NCBI GenBank assembly: GCA_037974335.1
Contig: CM075760.1
Coordinates: 53,084,451-53,148,450, forward strand
Origin: Prionace glauca
Taxonomy: Eukaryota > Chordata > Chondrichthyes > Carcharhiniformes > Carcharhinidae
Direction: 5' to 3'
DNA length: 64,000 nt
This document shows positions 52,600-63,774 of the stretch, piece by piece. The notes under the pieces are model-generated. The model made no database searches. It saw only the letters and a list, made by a program, of their open reading frames with translations, and was not told the origin of the DNA. Positions within the stretch are counted from its first letter, which is position 1. Each line of letters opens with the position of its first letter. The position numbers and the translations under genes are program-made.

Positions 52600-52692
52600 T
52601 TATTAATATTTTTCTCTCTGGTTATAGCTCTTGTCCGAGGATTCCTCACAGCAAAACTACTCGCTCTCTGCATCGCCAAACTTTCCGGAAGA
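52600..52692 (-). other. Possible last exon of an unrecognised minus-strand gene
   Basis: On the minus strand TTTCAACCAAG|GAG resembles a splice acceptor. The frame reads ENSSGKFGDAESE-stop, and AATAAAAATG follows within about 80 nt as a possible polyadenylation signal. Too short to identify. It could pair with the putative exons near 61.7 and 62.3 kb, or be chance. Confidence 0.2.
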
Positions 52693-53159
52693 ATTCTCCT
52701 TGGTTGAAAGAGAGAAAGAGAAAATAAAGTGAAATTTGATTAAAGACAAAACAAAAAAGCTGATGGTAAACAATAAAAGGCACAGCAAGATCCCAGGACT
52801 TGCTGATATTCACAATCTCACTGAGGGGGTGGTAGGGGGAACATTCATTTCCACATCCTCATTATTAAACCCTGACAAAATGGGAACAATTTTCAAATGA
52901 AATGAACATCCAAATGCCTCCTGACTGTCCCGATATTTAATTTATTAAAACACATCAAAGTATTCTGCGGGGGGGGGATTCACTCCACAGACAGGCCAGT
53001 GAATTAACACAGGATCCCCCAATGAAATTCCCACTTGTATCATCAGTCACCTCTCCACTCCCCCCTCCTCTCTTTCTCCCTCTCTGTCTCTTACACACTC
53101 CCCCCACATCGATACCTGTCTCTCTCACTCTTTTCCTCTCTCTCTGTCTCCCTGTCTAA

Positions 53160-53525
53160 TATTATGAAGTTGCTTATATAAAGATCAAAGTGTGGTGTTT
53201 TACAAATGGAAATACTGAAAAGATGCTTTAAAAAAACCCAACATAAGCCACCTAGCATTGAGTCTTTTGAAATCCTGTGTCTTTGGGATTTGAAGCTGCA
53301 GAAGACAACTTTATAACATCTGTGTCCAAAACAGCAGCATCCAGAATACCAGCAGCAAAACAGGCTTTCAATTGGACCAATGATTTTAAAACAAGCTCTC
53401 AAACACACACACACACACAACCAATAGACAGTTTCATTTTACAGATATTTCATTTACTCTCTGCCACCCACCAAAGGGTTAACCTGTTTGTGAATAATTG
53501 CAAAGCCGGGATATTTTAACCCCAG
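53160..53525. repeat. Duplicated module, copy 1
   Basis: About 370 bp that recurs at 55225-55590 with high identity (CCTGTGTCTTTGGGATTTGA, AACAGCAGCATCCAGAAT, CCACCAAAGGGTTAACC, AAAGCCGGGATATTTTAACC); its last 70 bp recur again at 61459-61525. Includes an AC microsatellite. No protein domain recognised. Confidence 0.8.
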
Positions 53526-54700
53526 GCTTCTCAGTTATACTGTCTCTCAGTAAAATCTCAATATTAATTCATGGGGAATAAAGACAAATATATTAAAACA
53601 CCAGAAAATGTTTAAATTAAATATCACAAGAGCCCAGGATTCCCCCTTCTCAGTTACACTGTCTCTCAGTAAAATCTCAATATTAATTCATGGGGAATAG
53701 AGACAAATATATTAAAATACCAGAAAATGTTTAAATTAAACAGCACAAGAGCCCAGGATTCCCCCTTCTCAGTTACACTGTCTCTCAGTAAAATCTCAAT
53801 ATTAATTCATGGGGAATAAAGACAGAAATATATTAAAATACCAGAAAATGTTTAAATTAAACAGCACGAGAACCCAGGATTCCCCCTTCTCAGTTACACT
53901 GTCTCTCAGTAAAATCTCAATATTAATTCATGGGGAATAAAGACAGAAATATATTAAAATACCAGAAAATGTTTAAATTAAACAGCACGAGAGCCCAGGA
54001 TTCCCCCTTCTCAGTTACACTGTCTCTCAGTAAAATCTCAATATTAATTCATGGGGAATAGAGACAAATATATTAAAATACCAGAAAATGTTTAAATTAA
54101 ATATCACAAGAACCCAGGATTCCCCCTTCTCAGTTACACTGTCTCTCAGTAAAATCTCAATATTAATTCATGGGGAATAAAGACAGAAATATATTAAAAT
54201 ACCAGAAAATGTTTAAATTAAACAGCACGAGAACCCAGGATTCCCCCTTCTCAGTTACACTGTCTCTCAGTAAAATCTCAATATTAATTCATGGGGAAAA
54301 GAGACAGAAATATATTAAAATACCAGAAAATGTTTAAATTAAACAGCACGAGAGCCCAGGATTCCCCCTTCTCAGTTACACTGTCTCTCAGTAAAATCTC
54401 AATATTAATTCATGGGGAATAAAGACAGAAATATATTAAAATACCAGAAAATGTTTAAATTAAACAGCACAAGAGCCCAGGATTCCCCCTTCTCAGTTAC
54501 ACTGTCTCTCAGTAAAATCTCAATATTAATTCATGGGGAAAAGGGAGAGAAATATATTAAAATATCAGAAAATGTTTAAATTAAACAGCACAAGAGCCCA
54601 GGATTCCCCCTTCTCAGTTACACTGTCTCTCAGTAATATCTCAATATTAATTCATGGGGAATAGAGACAGAAATATATTAAAACACCAGAAAATGTTCCA
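53526..54700. repeat. 120-bp satellite array 1, about 10 copies
   Basis: The unit holds CCCAGGATTCCCCCTTCTCA, TCTCTCAGTAAAATCTCAAT, AATTCATGGGGAATA and CAGAAAATGTTTAAATTAAA. The period is 120-121 bp. Copies are more than 90 percent alike. Variants alternate (GAATAGAGACAAATAT against GAATAAAGACAGAAATAT). Confidence 0.95.
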
Positions 54701-55220
54701 CCCTCTCTCTGTTTCTGTCTCTTTCTGTCTCCTTGTGTTTCTGTCTCTTTCTCCCTGTCTTTTTCTCTGTCTTTCCCTGTCTATTTCTATCTCTCTCTCT
54801 CCCTGTCTATTTCTCTCTCTCTCTCTCCCTCTGTCTATTTCTCTCTCTCTCTCCCTCTGTCTATTTCTCTCTCTCTCTCTCCCTGTCTATTTCTCTCTCT
54901 CTCTCTCTCCCTGTCTATTTCTCTCTCTCTCTCTCTCCCTGTCTATTTCTCTCTCTCTCCCTGTCTATTTCTCTCTCTCTCTCTCCCTGTCTATTTCTCT
55001 CTCTCTCTCCCTGTCTATTTCTCTCTCTCTCTCCCTGTCTATTTGTCTCTCTCTCCCTGTCTATTTCTCTCTCTCTCTCCCTGTCTATTTCTCTCTCTCT
55101 CTCTCCCTATCTATTTCTCTCTCTCTCTCTCCCTGTCTATTTCTCTCTCTCTCTCCCTGTCTTTCTCTTCCTCTGTCTGTCTGTGTATCTCTCTCTCTCC
55201 CTGTTGTGTCTGTCTCCCTG
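54701..55220. repeat. Pyrimidine-rich (CT)n / CCCTGTCTATTTCTCTCTCT array
   Basis: About 500 bp almost free of purines on the plus strand, built of CTCTCTCTCC-CTGTCTATTT units of 24-28 bp. It stays open in all three plus frames for that reason. Long mirror-like CT tracts could form triplex DNA. Confidence 0.93.
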
Positions 55221-55224
55221 TCTA

Positions 55225-55590
55225 ATATTATGAAGCTGTTTATAATAGTTAAAGTATGTTTTTTTTTGACAAATGTAAATATTGAAAAGAAATGCTGAGA
55301 AACCCAAAATAACCCATCCAGTATTGAGTCTTTTGAAATCCTGTGTCTTTGGGATTTGAAGCTGCAGAAGACAACTTTATAACATCTGTGTCCAAAACAG
55401 CAGCATCCAGAATCCCAGCAGCAAAACAGGCTTTCAATGGGACCAATGATTTTAAAACAAGCTCTCAAACACACACACACACAACCAATAGACAGTTTCA
55501 TTTTACAGATATTTCATTTACTCTCTGCCCCCCACCAAAGGGTTAACCTGTTTGTGACTAATTACAAAGCCGGGATATTTTAACCCCAGG
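55225..55590. repeat. Duplicated module, copy 2
   Basis: Second copy of the 53160-53525 module. A small deletion and several substitutions separate them. A shared frame in both copies is not kept, so it is not treated as coding. Confidence 0.8.
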
Positions 55591-56083
55591 GTTCCCCAGA
55601 GGGAAACATCACCCCGACATAGTAACAATATTTATAATTCCAAAATCACACCCCCCCCCTCCTCCCTTAATCAGTGAATGTATGATTCACAGTGCAATGA
55701 AGACCATTCTGCACAGCAAGATCCCACTGTCAGTCCCACAATGGAGAAAGCCCTCCCCCAACTCTATCTCTTTCCCCTGCCCCTCCTGAGACCCTCATAC
55801 CCCACCCGTGCCCACCCCCCCAACGCCTCTCTGTTTAGCTCTCCCTCCATTTTTCTCTCTCTCTGCCTCCTCCCCCCCCCCCCCCCCCCCCCCCCGTCTT
55901 TCCTGGTTAAAGTTCCACTCAGGGTCCCAGTGCGGGGAATAGGGAGCCAGACCCACCTGTGTACACAGCAAGATCCCACACACACACAACCTGGTGAGGG
56001 GCGGATTAAATAAATGTAGTGGGGTGGGGACTGCGGGAGAGGGTGTGTGGGGAATGGGATCCACACCTCCCTCCCTCTCTCTC
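55591..56083. other. Low-complexity DNA with poly-C (about 30) at 55871-55895 and SINE-core scraps
   Basis: ACAGCAAGATCCCAC occurs near 55717 and 55968. This motif is repeated about nine times between 52.7 and 60.2 kb and looks like the core of an old dispersed repeat (reverse: GTGGGATCTTGCTGTG). No gene seen. Confidence 0.5.
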
Positions 56084-58270
56084 CCTAAATTAAACTGACA
56101 ACAATTCACACTGGGGTTTTCTTTCACATTTTATTGAGAGATGAAATATAGATGGGAATGTGTGTGGGGAGAGGGGAGGGGGTGTAGGGATTGGGAAGAA
56201 CACTGGAGAGACAGAGACAGGGAAATTCTCTACCTCCCCCCCCCCAAATCCAAATAGAAATTCCTGGGAAAACAGAGAGAGAGGGAAAAGAATCTGGAGT
56301 CAGACAGCACAGAAACAGGCCCTTCAGCCCACCAGCTCAATGCTGGCCCATCCAATCCCAATCTACACCCCTCCCATTCCCCAGCACTTGCTCCGTAGCC
56401 TACGATGCCTCGGAGATTAAAGTGCTGGAATTTCCCCTACCCCCTTTCCAGGATTTTCCCCTGAAACCCCCCAATCTGCGGGGTCCCTGAGCCAGATCTC
56501 GTTTCAAAATAAAAAGCGTGGTCCCTGTTGCAGTGACGGGCAAAAGGCCCAGTCTGTGCACAGCAAGATCCCACAGCAGCAGCAATCTGAACCTCAATCA
56601 GAGAGGACACTGTCCCCCCCCCCCCACCCTCTGGCCTGCTGTGAGCCCCCCTTTCCCTGTGTCCCAAATCTACAGAAAGGCTGGAACTACCCCTTAAAAC
56701 ACAGCAAATCCCTTTTGAAACCAAAATCCCAGTGCTACACAGCAAGATCCCGCAAGGTGCAGGCAGCTGGGCCGAGTTTTTTAATTTGGGAAATGTTTAT
56801 ACAGAGAGAGAGGCTGAGACAGTGAAATACCCCCCCCCCACCTCCCCAACCCTCCAAGACCATCACAATTAAACTGGTGTCCCTGTCCCTCACTGAGGCC
56901 CCCCTCCCTCTAACAGCCTGTGTCTCTCCCCCTGCATCAAACCCACACCTACAGCTGCTTCCATCCCTCCCTCTCTCCGTCTCCATCTGTCTCTGCTACA
57001 GAAGAGACAGGGACAGAGAAACAGAGGCTGGGAGAGAGAGAGAGACAAGCAGAGAGAGAGAGAGAAACAGACGGAGAGAGAGAAACAGAAAGATAGAGTG
57101 ACAGGGAGAGGGAGAGGAACAGAGACAGGGACAGAGAGAGAGATTTGATATTAAATTGTGTGCCGTCACATTATTGAGTGTCCTGTCATTTGGTGATTGT
57201 TTTATACAGAGAGGCAGAGAGAGAGGTGAAGACAGTGACATTCTCTCCCTGACACCCCGGCAAGCTCAGAGACACAGAAGCTGCAGACACTCACACACAC
57301 AAACTGCTTTGGTAAGTCTCCCAACATCTCTCTCTCTATCTATATGTCTGTGTGTGTCTATCTCTCTCTCTCAGTAACTTCATTGCAGTGTTAATGTGAG
57401 CCTTACTTGTGACACGAATAAACTTGAAAACTTTAAGTCCCCTCTCTGTCCCTCTATCTCTCTCTCTTTATCTATGTCTCTGTCTCTCTCTCTCTCTGTA
57501 ATTTCTTTGCAGTGTTAATGTAAGCCGTATTTGTGACAGTAATAAATACATTTCAAAACTTTGAACTTTAAAACCTCTCTGTGTCTCTGTATCTCTGTCT
57601 CTCTCTCTCAGTAACTTCTTTGCAGTGTTAATGTTAGCCTTGTGACAGCATTAAATACATTTTAAAACTTTCAACTTTAAACCCTATCTGTGACTGTCTG
57701 AATTCAGAGCCCAGGTCAGTGCCAGATTGAGAGGGGGGTCAGTATTGAGCAGAATGGACAGACAGTTTGATAGAAAGTTTGCAGAAACTACAGGGAGTGT
57801 TTGTAAACATGTTGGGGGTTGTGGAAAGGTCAGTGTGTAACAAGCTGAGGGAAGGGGTTTCCAGTTCACATCTTGCTGCTGTTTGGGGCAGTGGGAGTTC
57901 CCTTTGCATTTCCAGGGAGCTGTGAAACCTCAGGGCTTTCTGCCTGTCTCTGTTTGAACAGTTTAATATGTTTAAACACTCAGACCTCTGGCCCTTGTTG
58001 GGAATATCAGAATATCTCACTGCCCACCCCCCCAGTACACACACCCCCCCACAAACCCCCCACCCTGTGTGTCTCTTGTCCCAAGTCTGGAGACTTCCCC
58101 ACAGTCCCCTGAAAGTTTTTAACCTCCCTCTGAGAAAACCCCCCCTTTTGAAAACAAAATCCCTGTGGTGCACAGCAAGATCCCACAGGACACAGTCAGC
58201 TGTGTGGAGTGTTTTTTTACTTTGGGAAATGTTTATACAGAGAGAGAGAGAGTGAGGCAGAGAGAGGCTG
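56084..58270. repeat. About 2.1-kb tandem duplication, unit 1
   Basis: Begins AATTAAACTGACAACAATTC. In order: SINE-core scraps, AACAGCCTGTGTCTCTCCCC, an AG-rich tract, GTGCCGTCACATTATTGAG, CAAGCTCAGAGACACAGAAG, three TCAGTAACTTCATTGCAGTG-type SINE-tail repeats between CT tracts, and CACTCAGACCTCTGGCCC. The same order is repeated in unit 2. Confidence 0.85.
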
Positions 58271-60232
58271 AGATAGAAATTAAACTGACAACAATTCACA
58301 CTGGGGTTTTCTGTCACATTTTATTGAGAGATGAAATATAGATGGGAATGTGTGTGGGGAGAGGGGAGGGGGTGCAGGGATTGGGAAGAACACTGGAGAG
58401 ACAGAGACAGGGAAATTCTCTACCCCCCCCACACCCCCAATCCAAATAGAAATTCCTGGGAAAACAGAGAGAGAGGGAAAAGAATCTGGAATCACACAGT
58501 TTTTCCCTGAACCCCACTCTGCGGTCCCTGAGTCTGATCTCGTTTCAAAATAAAAAGTGTGGTCCCTTGTTGCAGTGCGGGGCAATGTCCCAAAGTGTGC
58601 ACAGCAAGATCCCACAGCAGCAGCAATGTGAACCTCAATCAGATGGGACACTGTCCTTCCGCACAACCCTCACGCTCTCGCCTGCTGTGAGTCCCCGTCC
58701 CCACTCACTACCCTGTGTGTGTGTGTGTGTGTGTGTGTGTCTGCATCATCCAAAATCAGCAGAAAGGCTGGAAACCCCTCTTAAAACAAAGCCAAATACT
58801 TTTTAAAACAAAATCCCTGTGGTGCACAGCAAGATCCCATAGGTGCAGTCAGCTATGTTCAGTTTTTTTAAAAAGTGTTTATACAGAGGGAGAGAGAGGC
58901 TGAGACAGTGAAATCACCCCCACCCCCCCGGGACCCTCAGAATTAAACTGGAGCCCCTGTCCCTCACTGTGGCCCCCCTCCCTCTAACAGCCTGTGTCTC
59001 TCCCCCTGCATCTAACCCACACCTACAGCTGCTTCCATCCCTCCCTCCCTGTCTCTGTCTCCATCTGTCTCTACGACTAGAGACAGGGGGAGAGAGAGAG
59101 AGACATGGAGAGAGAAACAGACAAGAGAGAGAAACAGAGACAGGGTGAGAGAGAGAGACAAGGAGAGAGAGAGAGAACCAGGAGAGACAGAGATAAAGAG
59201 AGAGAGAGAGATTTGATATTGAATTGTGTGCCGTCACATTATTGAGTGTCCTGTCATTTGGTGATTGTTTTATACAGAGAGGCAGAGAGAGAGGTGAAGA
59301 CAGTGACATTCTCTCCCTGACACCCCGGCAAGCTCAGAGACACAGAAGCTGCAGACACTCACACACACAAACTGCTTTGGTAAGTCTCCCAACATCTCTC
59401 TCCCTCCCTGTCTGTCTGTCTCTTTATCTCTTTATCTATGTCTCTGTCGGTCTCTCTCTCTCTCTCAGTAACTTCATTGCAGTGTTAATGTAAGCCTTAC
59501 TTGTGACACTAATAAACTTTAAAACTTTAAGTCCCCTCTCTGTCCCTCTGTCTCTTTATCTATGTCTCTGTCTGTCTCTCTCTCTCTCTCTCTCAGTAAC
59601 TTCTTTGCAGTGTTAATGTAAGCCTTGTGACAGTAATAAATAAGTTATAAAACTTTCAACTTTAAACCCCATCTGTGACTCTGTCTGAATTCAGAGCCCA
59701 GGTCAGTGCCAGATTGAGAGGGGGGTCAGTATTGAGCAGAATGGACAGACAGTTTGATAGAAAGTTTGCAGAAACTACAGGGAGTGTTTGTAAACATGTT
59801 GGGGGTTGTGGAAAGGTCAGTGTGTAACAAGCTGAGGGAAGGGGTTTCCAGTTCACATCTTGCTGCTGTTTGGGGCAGTGGGAGTTCCCTTTGCATTTCC
59901 AGGGAGCTGTGAACCCTCAGGGCTTTCTGCCTGTCTCTGTTTGAACAGTTTAATATGTTTAAACACTCAGACCTCTGGCCCTTGTTGGGAATATCAGAAT
60001 ATCTCACTGACCACCCCCCCAGTACACACCCCCCCACCCTGTGTGTGTGTGTGTTGTCCCAAGTCTGGAGACTTCCCCGCAGTCCCCTGAAAGTTTTTAA
60101 ACTCCCTCTGAGAAAACCCCCCCTTTTGAAAACAAAATTCCTCTGGTGCACAGCAAGATCCCACAAGGTGCAGTCAGCTGTATGTGGAGTGTTTTTTTTA
60201 CTTTGGGAAATGTTTATACAATAATTAAAATA
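58271..60232. repeat. About 2.0-kb tandem duplication, unit 2
   Basis: Same element order as unit 1. It differs by short-tract lengths, a GT run (58714-58741) and loss of about 150 bp near 58500. It ends just before the second 120-bp satellite array. Confidence 0.85.
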
Positions 60233-61200
60233 CAAGAAAATGTTTCAATAGCACAAGAGCCCAGCATTCCCCCTTCTAAGATTGCACTAACACTGTCCAG
60301 AGATGTCCAACTAAATATTAATTCTTAATATTAAGGGTCTTTTAAGAGACTTCTGGATGAGTACATGGGATTTAATAGGATTGAGGGTTATAGGTAAGCC
60401 TAGTAGGTAGAGATATGATTGTGGGCCGTAGGGCCTGTTTGTCCTGTAACTTTTCTATGGTTCTAATGCTTAATTCCTTGGGAAGAGAGAGAGAACCTGA
60501 TTAATTTAAATACTAGAAAATGTTTAAATTAAACAGCACAAGAGCCCAGGATTCCCCCTTCTCTGTTACACTGTCTCTCAGTAAAATCTCAATATTAATT
60601 CATGGGGAAAAGAGACAGAAATATATTAAAATAACAGAAAATGTTTAAATTAAACAGCACAAGTGCCCAGGATTCCCCCTTCTCAGTTACACTGTCTCTC
60701 AGTAAAATCTCAATATTAATTCATGGGGAAAAGAGACAGAAATATATTAAAATACCAGAAAATGTTTAAATTAAACAGCACAAGTGCCCAGGATTCCCCC
60801 TTCTCAGTTACACTGTCTCTCAGTAAAATCTCAATATTAATTCATGGGGAAAAGAGACAGAAATATATTAAAACACCAGAAAATGTTTAAATTAAACAGC
60901 ACAAGAGCCCAGGATTCCCCCTTCTCAGTTACACTGTCTCTCAGTAAAATCTCAATATTAATTCATGGGGAAAAGAGACAGAAATATATTAAAATACCAG
61001 AAAATGTTTAAATAGCACAAGAGCCCAGGATTCCCCCTTCTCAGATTTCACTGAGATTGTTTAACTAAATATTAATTCATTGGGGAGAGAGAGGGAATAT
61101 AATTAATTAAAATACCAGAAAATGTTTAAATTAAACAGCACAAGAACCCAGGATTCCCCCTTCTCAGATTTCACTGAGAGATTGTCAACTAGATATTAAA
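60233..61200. repeat. 120-bp satellite array 2, about 7 copies, with a LINE-like insert
   Basis: Same unit as array 1. A plus-strand CR1-like 3' end (TTTAAGAGACTTCTGGATGAG to GGGCCGTAGGGCCTG) interrupts the first unit at about 60325-60465. Edge units are more diverged than middle ones. Confidence 0.9.
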
Positions 61201-61560
61201 TCTTGGGAAAAAAGAGGGAGAGAGCGAGGGAATAAAAAAGAGAGGCAGATAGAGGAAGGAAATGGAGAGAAAAGCAGAGAGAAATAGACAGAATGGGGGA
61301 AAAGCTGTGGAGAGGATGGAATGAAAATCTGAACTTCTGAAAACTGAATTGTAAAGACCTCTGAGTTTTATTTAACAATTAGGAACAGCGCTCTGTCTCC
61401 CACCCCTGTTATTTTAGATTTAAAACATACTTACACACAGTTTCATCAGTAATTCACTCTCTGCCACCCACCAAAGGATTAATGTGTTTGAGACTAATTA
61501 CAAAGCCGGGATATTTTAACCCCAGGGTTTTAAACTCCAGCCCCCCCCCCCCCCCCACAC
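61201..61560. other. Purine-rich stretch and third copy of the short module end
   Basis: 61459-61525 repeats CCACCCACCAAAGG and CAAAGCCGGGATATTTTAACC from 53.46 and 55.52 kb. A poly-C run lies at 61540-61556. Confidence 0.6.
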
Positions 61561-61644
61561 CCCACAATCTAACCAGAACTGGTTCATCCAAGGAAGCGAG
61601 ATTAAAATTAAACCTGGATCGGGGATAATAAAGAGACAACAACT

Positions 61645-61748
61645 CACGTGTGGCCGATAGAACAGGACTCAGTCCATCCATCCTCCTCTGGAGAAAAGCC
61701 CCTTGTCCAAGGATTCCCAGTCCCATTGCAGTCTTCACAATTCAAATC
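61645..61748 (-). other. Possible exon of an unrecognised minus-strand gene
   Basis: The minus strand has CTTCTCCCCAG|GGATTTG as acceptor and GCCACAC|GTGAGTTG as donor. The frame between reads DLNCEDCNGTGNPWTRGFSPEEDGLSPVLSAT without stops. It has some resemblance to the stretch at 62.27-62.40 kb. No known domain. Confidence 0.25.
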
Positions 61749-61754
61749 CCTGGG

Positions 61755-62060
61755 GAGAAGAGAAAATCATTCATTAAAATACCAGAAAATGTTTAAATTA
61801 AACAGCACAAGAGCCCAGGATTCCCCCTTCTCAGTTACACTGTCTCTCAGTAAAATCTCAATATTAATTCATGGGGAATAGAGACAGAAATATATTAAAA
61901 TACCAGAAAATGTTTAAATTAAACAGCACAAGAGCCCAGGATTCCCCCTTCTCAGTTACACTGTCTCTCAGTAATATTAATTCTTGGGGAAAAGAGAGAG
62001 AAAATAATTAAAATACAAGAAAATATTTCAATTAAACAGCACAGCCAAACCCCAGGATCT
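61755..62060. repeat. 120-bp satellite array 3, about 2.5 copies
   Basis: Same unit as arrays 1 and 2, shorter and more diverged at the right end. Confidence 0.88.
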
Positions 62061-62266
62061 CCCCTCTCAGTGACACAATCTCTCAGTACCATCCAAACAC
62101 AACAAGTCCGTTGTAAACCAGAGAGTATAAAAGATTGGGACAGTTCCCTCCCTGTGTGTTTCTCTCTGTCTCTCTATCCCGCTCCCATTCAGATCTCACT
62201 GCCTCTGATATTAAACATTAAATCTGGATCAGGGTCAGAAACAGACACAACTCACCCCCCCCCAGC

Positions 62267-62402
62267 CCGTCCCCGGGGTGAAGCTGGGGGACAGACCTCA
62301 GTCAGCCCTCCCTCTGGAAGATGCTCCTCTCCCTCGTCCCGCTCACACACATTCCCGTCCTTCGGATCCTCGACACGTCGCCAGCTTTCAAAATTCCTCA
62401 GG
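62267..62402 (-). other. Possible exon of an unrecognised minus-strand gene
   Basis: The minus strand has TTTTTCTCCCTGAG|GAATTTTG as a plausible acceptor and GGTGAGTTG as donor. The frame reads NFESWRRVEDPKDGNVCERD, then EGEEHLPEGGLTEVCPPAS. CpG content is high for this area. Similarity to the 61.7-kb stretch (a PE-DGL-type block near the donor) hints at exon duplication. Unproven. Confidence 0.25.
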
Positions 62403-62579
62403 GAGAAAAAGAGAGAGAAATTGGTTATAAAGAGAGAGGGAAAAAACCACACACAAACACAAGGTCATTTTCAGAATAAAACACACAAACTCTCACAGCG
62501 AGGAGTTCCAGCATTTCCATTCAAATCCATTCAGCATCCTGTCCACACAAGCAAAGTGCAGGTTAAAAAGCAGATTGAG

Positions 62580-62608
62580 ACACACACACACACACACACA
62601 CACACACT
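62580..62608. repeat. (AC)n microsatellite
   Basis: About 14 AC units. Further GT/AC runs are at 58714-58741 and 63076-63102, and a poly-G run is at 63019-63034. Confidence 0.9.
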
Positions 62609-62609
62609 G

Positions 62610-63485
62610 AATCAGAGTGGGAATGTGTTCAGTACAGGGGGATTATTGGTGTGGGGACTGACAGCTCTCAGACTCCCATTTATCCTGAGTGAGCTGGATA
62701 CAAACCCACCCCCTGAGTCTCTGACATGTTTGCAATGTCTGTCTCTCTAATGAGATGCTAATTTCCCCCCACCCCACAACCCCAGGGGAGTTTGGGGCAA
62801 TGTCAGACTGACTCTTGATGTGTTAATGCAGGGGTGGAAATGAAGTCTGTCACCCCCTGTCTTGAGATTAGTTTCAAATTGTATTTCTTCCCCCCCGCCC
62901 CCCCCACCAGGTCGCGTTGGTCCATTTCAAACACCCCCCACCTCCCTCACCACCTTCCCCACACACCAGCCCCGAAAATCCTTGTAGCCGGTCCCCACAA
63001 CCCCAGCGAGTGGAGTGGTGGGGGGGGGGGGGGGATGGGGAGGGTGTGAGTGAGTGGATTGGAGATTGTGCCAGTGTGTGTGTGTGTGTGTGTGTGTGTG
63101 TCTGTCTATCCACCACCCCCCCCTCTCTCTCTGCTCACACTTCCTGCCCCCAGCCTGCTGAAGACAGGGAATGAATGGGAGTTGAACACAGCCCCCATTT
63201 CCAAAGGACTGGCCCCCTCTCTCAGACCAGTTCTGTCCACTCAGCTCTCCCCTATCAATTGGGGGGAAAAATAGTTTTATTTCTCTCCCTGTGAGATATG
63301 GAGTCACTAATTACTAAATCCAGGCAAAAGCACATCCCATTCTTATCCCGGGATCTTCAATGGGATTTTACACTGAAATCCTCGGACATCAGTTCCTTAG
63401 ATTAAACATTTCCCATTCATTCATTTGGATTCAATTCAAACTGGCCAGTATATTCCCACCAGCTACTTTCTGTTAACTCTCCCTT
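62610..63485. other. Low-complexity C-rich and unique DNA; no gene seen
   Basis: Contains poly-C, poly-G and GT runs. No open frame with a recognisable domain. Confidence 0.35.
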
Positions 63486-63487
63486 TA

Positions 63488-63765
63488 CCAACAGTGGGTT
63501 CGCACTGCTGTCTCACAACGCCAGGGTCCCCGGGTTCGATTCCCGGCTCGGGGTCACTGTCTGTGTGGAGTCTGCACATTCTCCCCGTGTCTGCGTGGGT
63601 TTCCTCCCACAGTCTGAAAGGGTGCGTTGGGCCGTGCTAAATTCCCCCTCGGTGTAACCCGAACAGGCGCCAGAGTGTGGGCGACTAGGGGATTTTCACA
63701 GTAACTTCATTGCTGTGTTAATGTCAGCCTGTTTGTGACACTTGTAAATAAACTTAAAGTTAACA
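63488..63765 (+). mobile_element. tRNA-derived SINE with a different 3' tail
   Basis: The head and body are HE1 / V-SINE-like (B box GGTTCGATTCC at 63534-63544, GTGTGGAGTCTGCACATTC, TTTCCTCCCACAGTC). The end is CACAGTAACTTCATTGCTGTG and AATAAACTT, not the GGGCCGAAGGGCC tail. The same tail occurs as repeats in the 57-60 kb units and reversed at 22.08 kb. Confidence 0.82.
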
Positions 63766-63774
63766 CTCCTGCAC

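Noticed and set aside
53160-53420. Minus frame with CFKIIGPIESLFCC as a membrane exon
   Set aside because: The duplicate at 55.2 kb keeps similar length in more than one frame and there is no splice pattern; repeat module only.
54654-55298. Plus-strand frames of Ser/Leu-rich repeats that look like membrane proteins
   Set aside because: Produced by the CT-rich tract, open in all three plus frames.
57739-60235. Minus frames containing WDLAVH repeats as possible exons
   Set aside because: They translate the CACAGCAAGATCCCAC repeat core and change frame between copies; no conserved coding frame.
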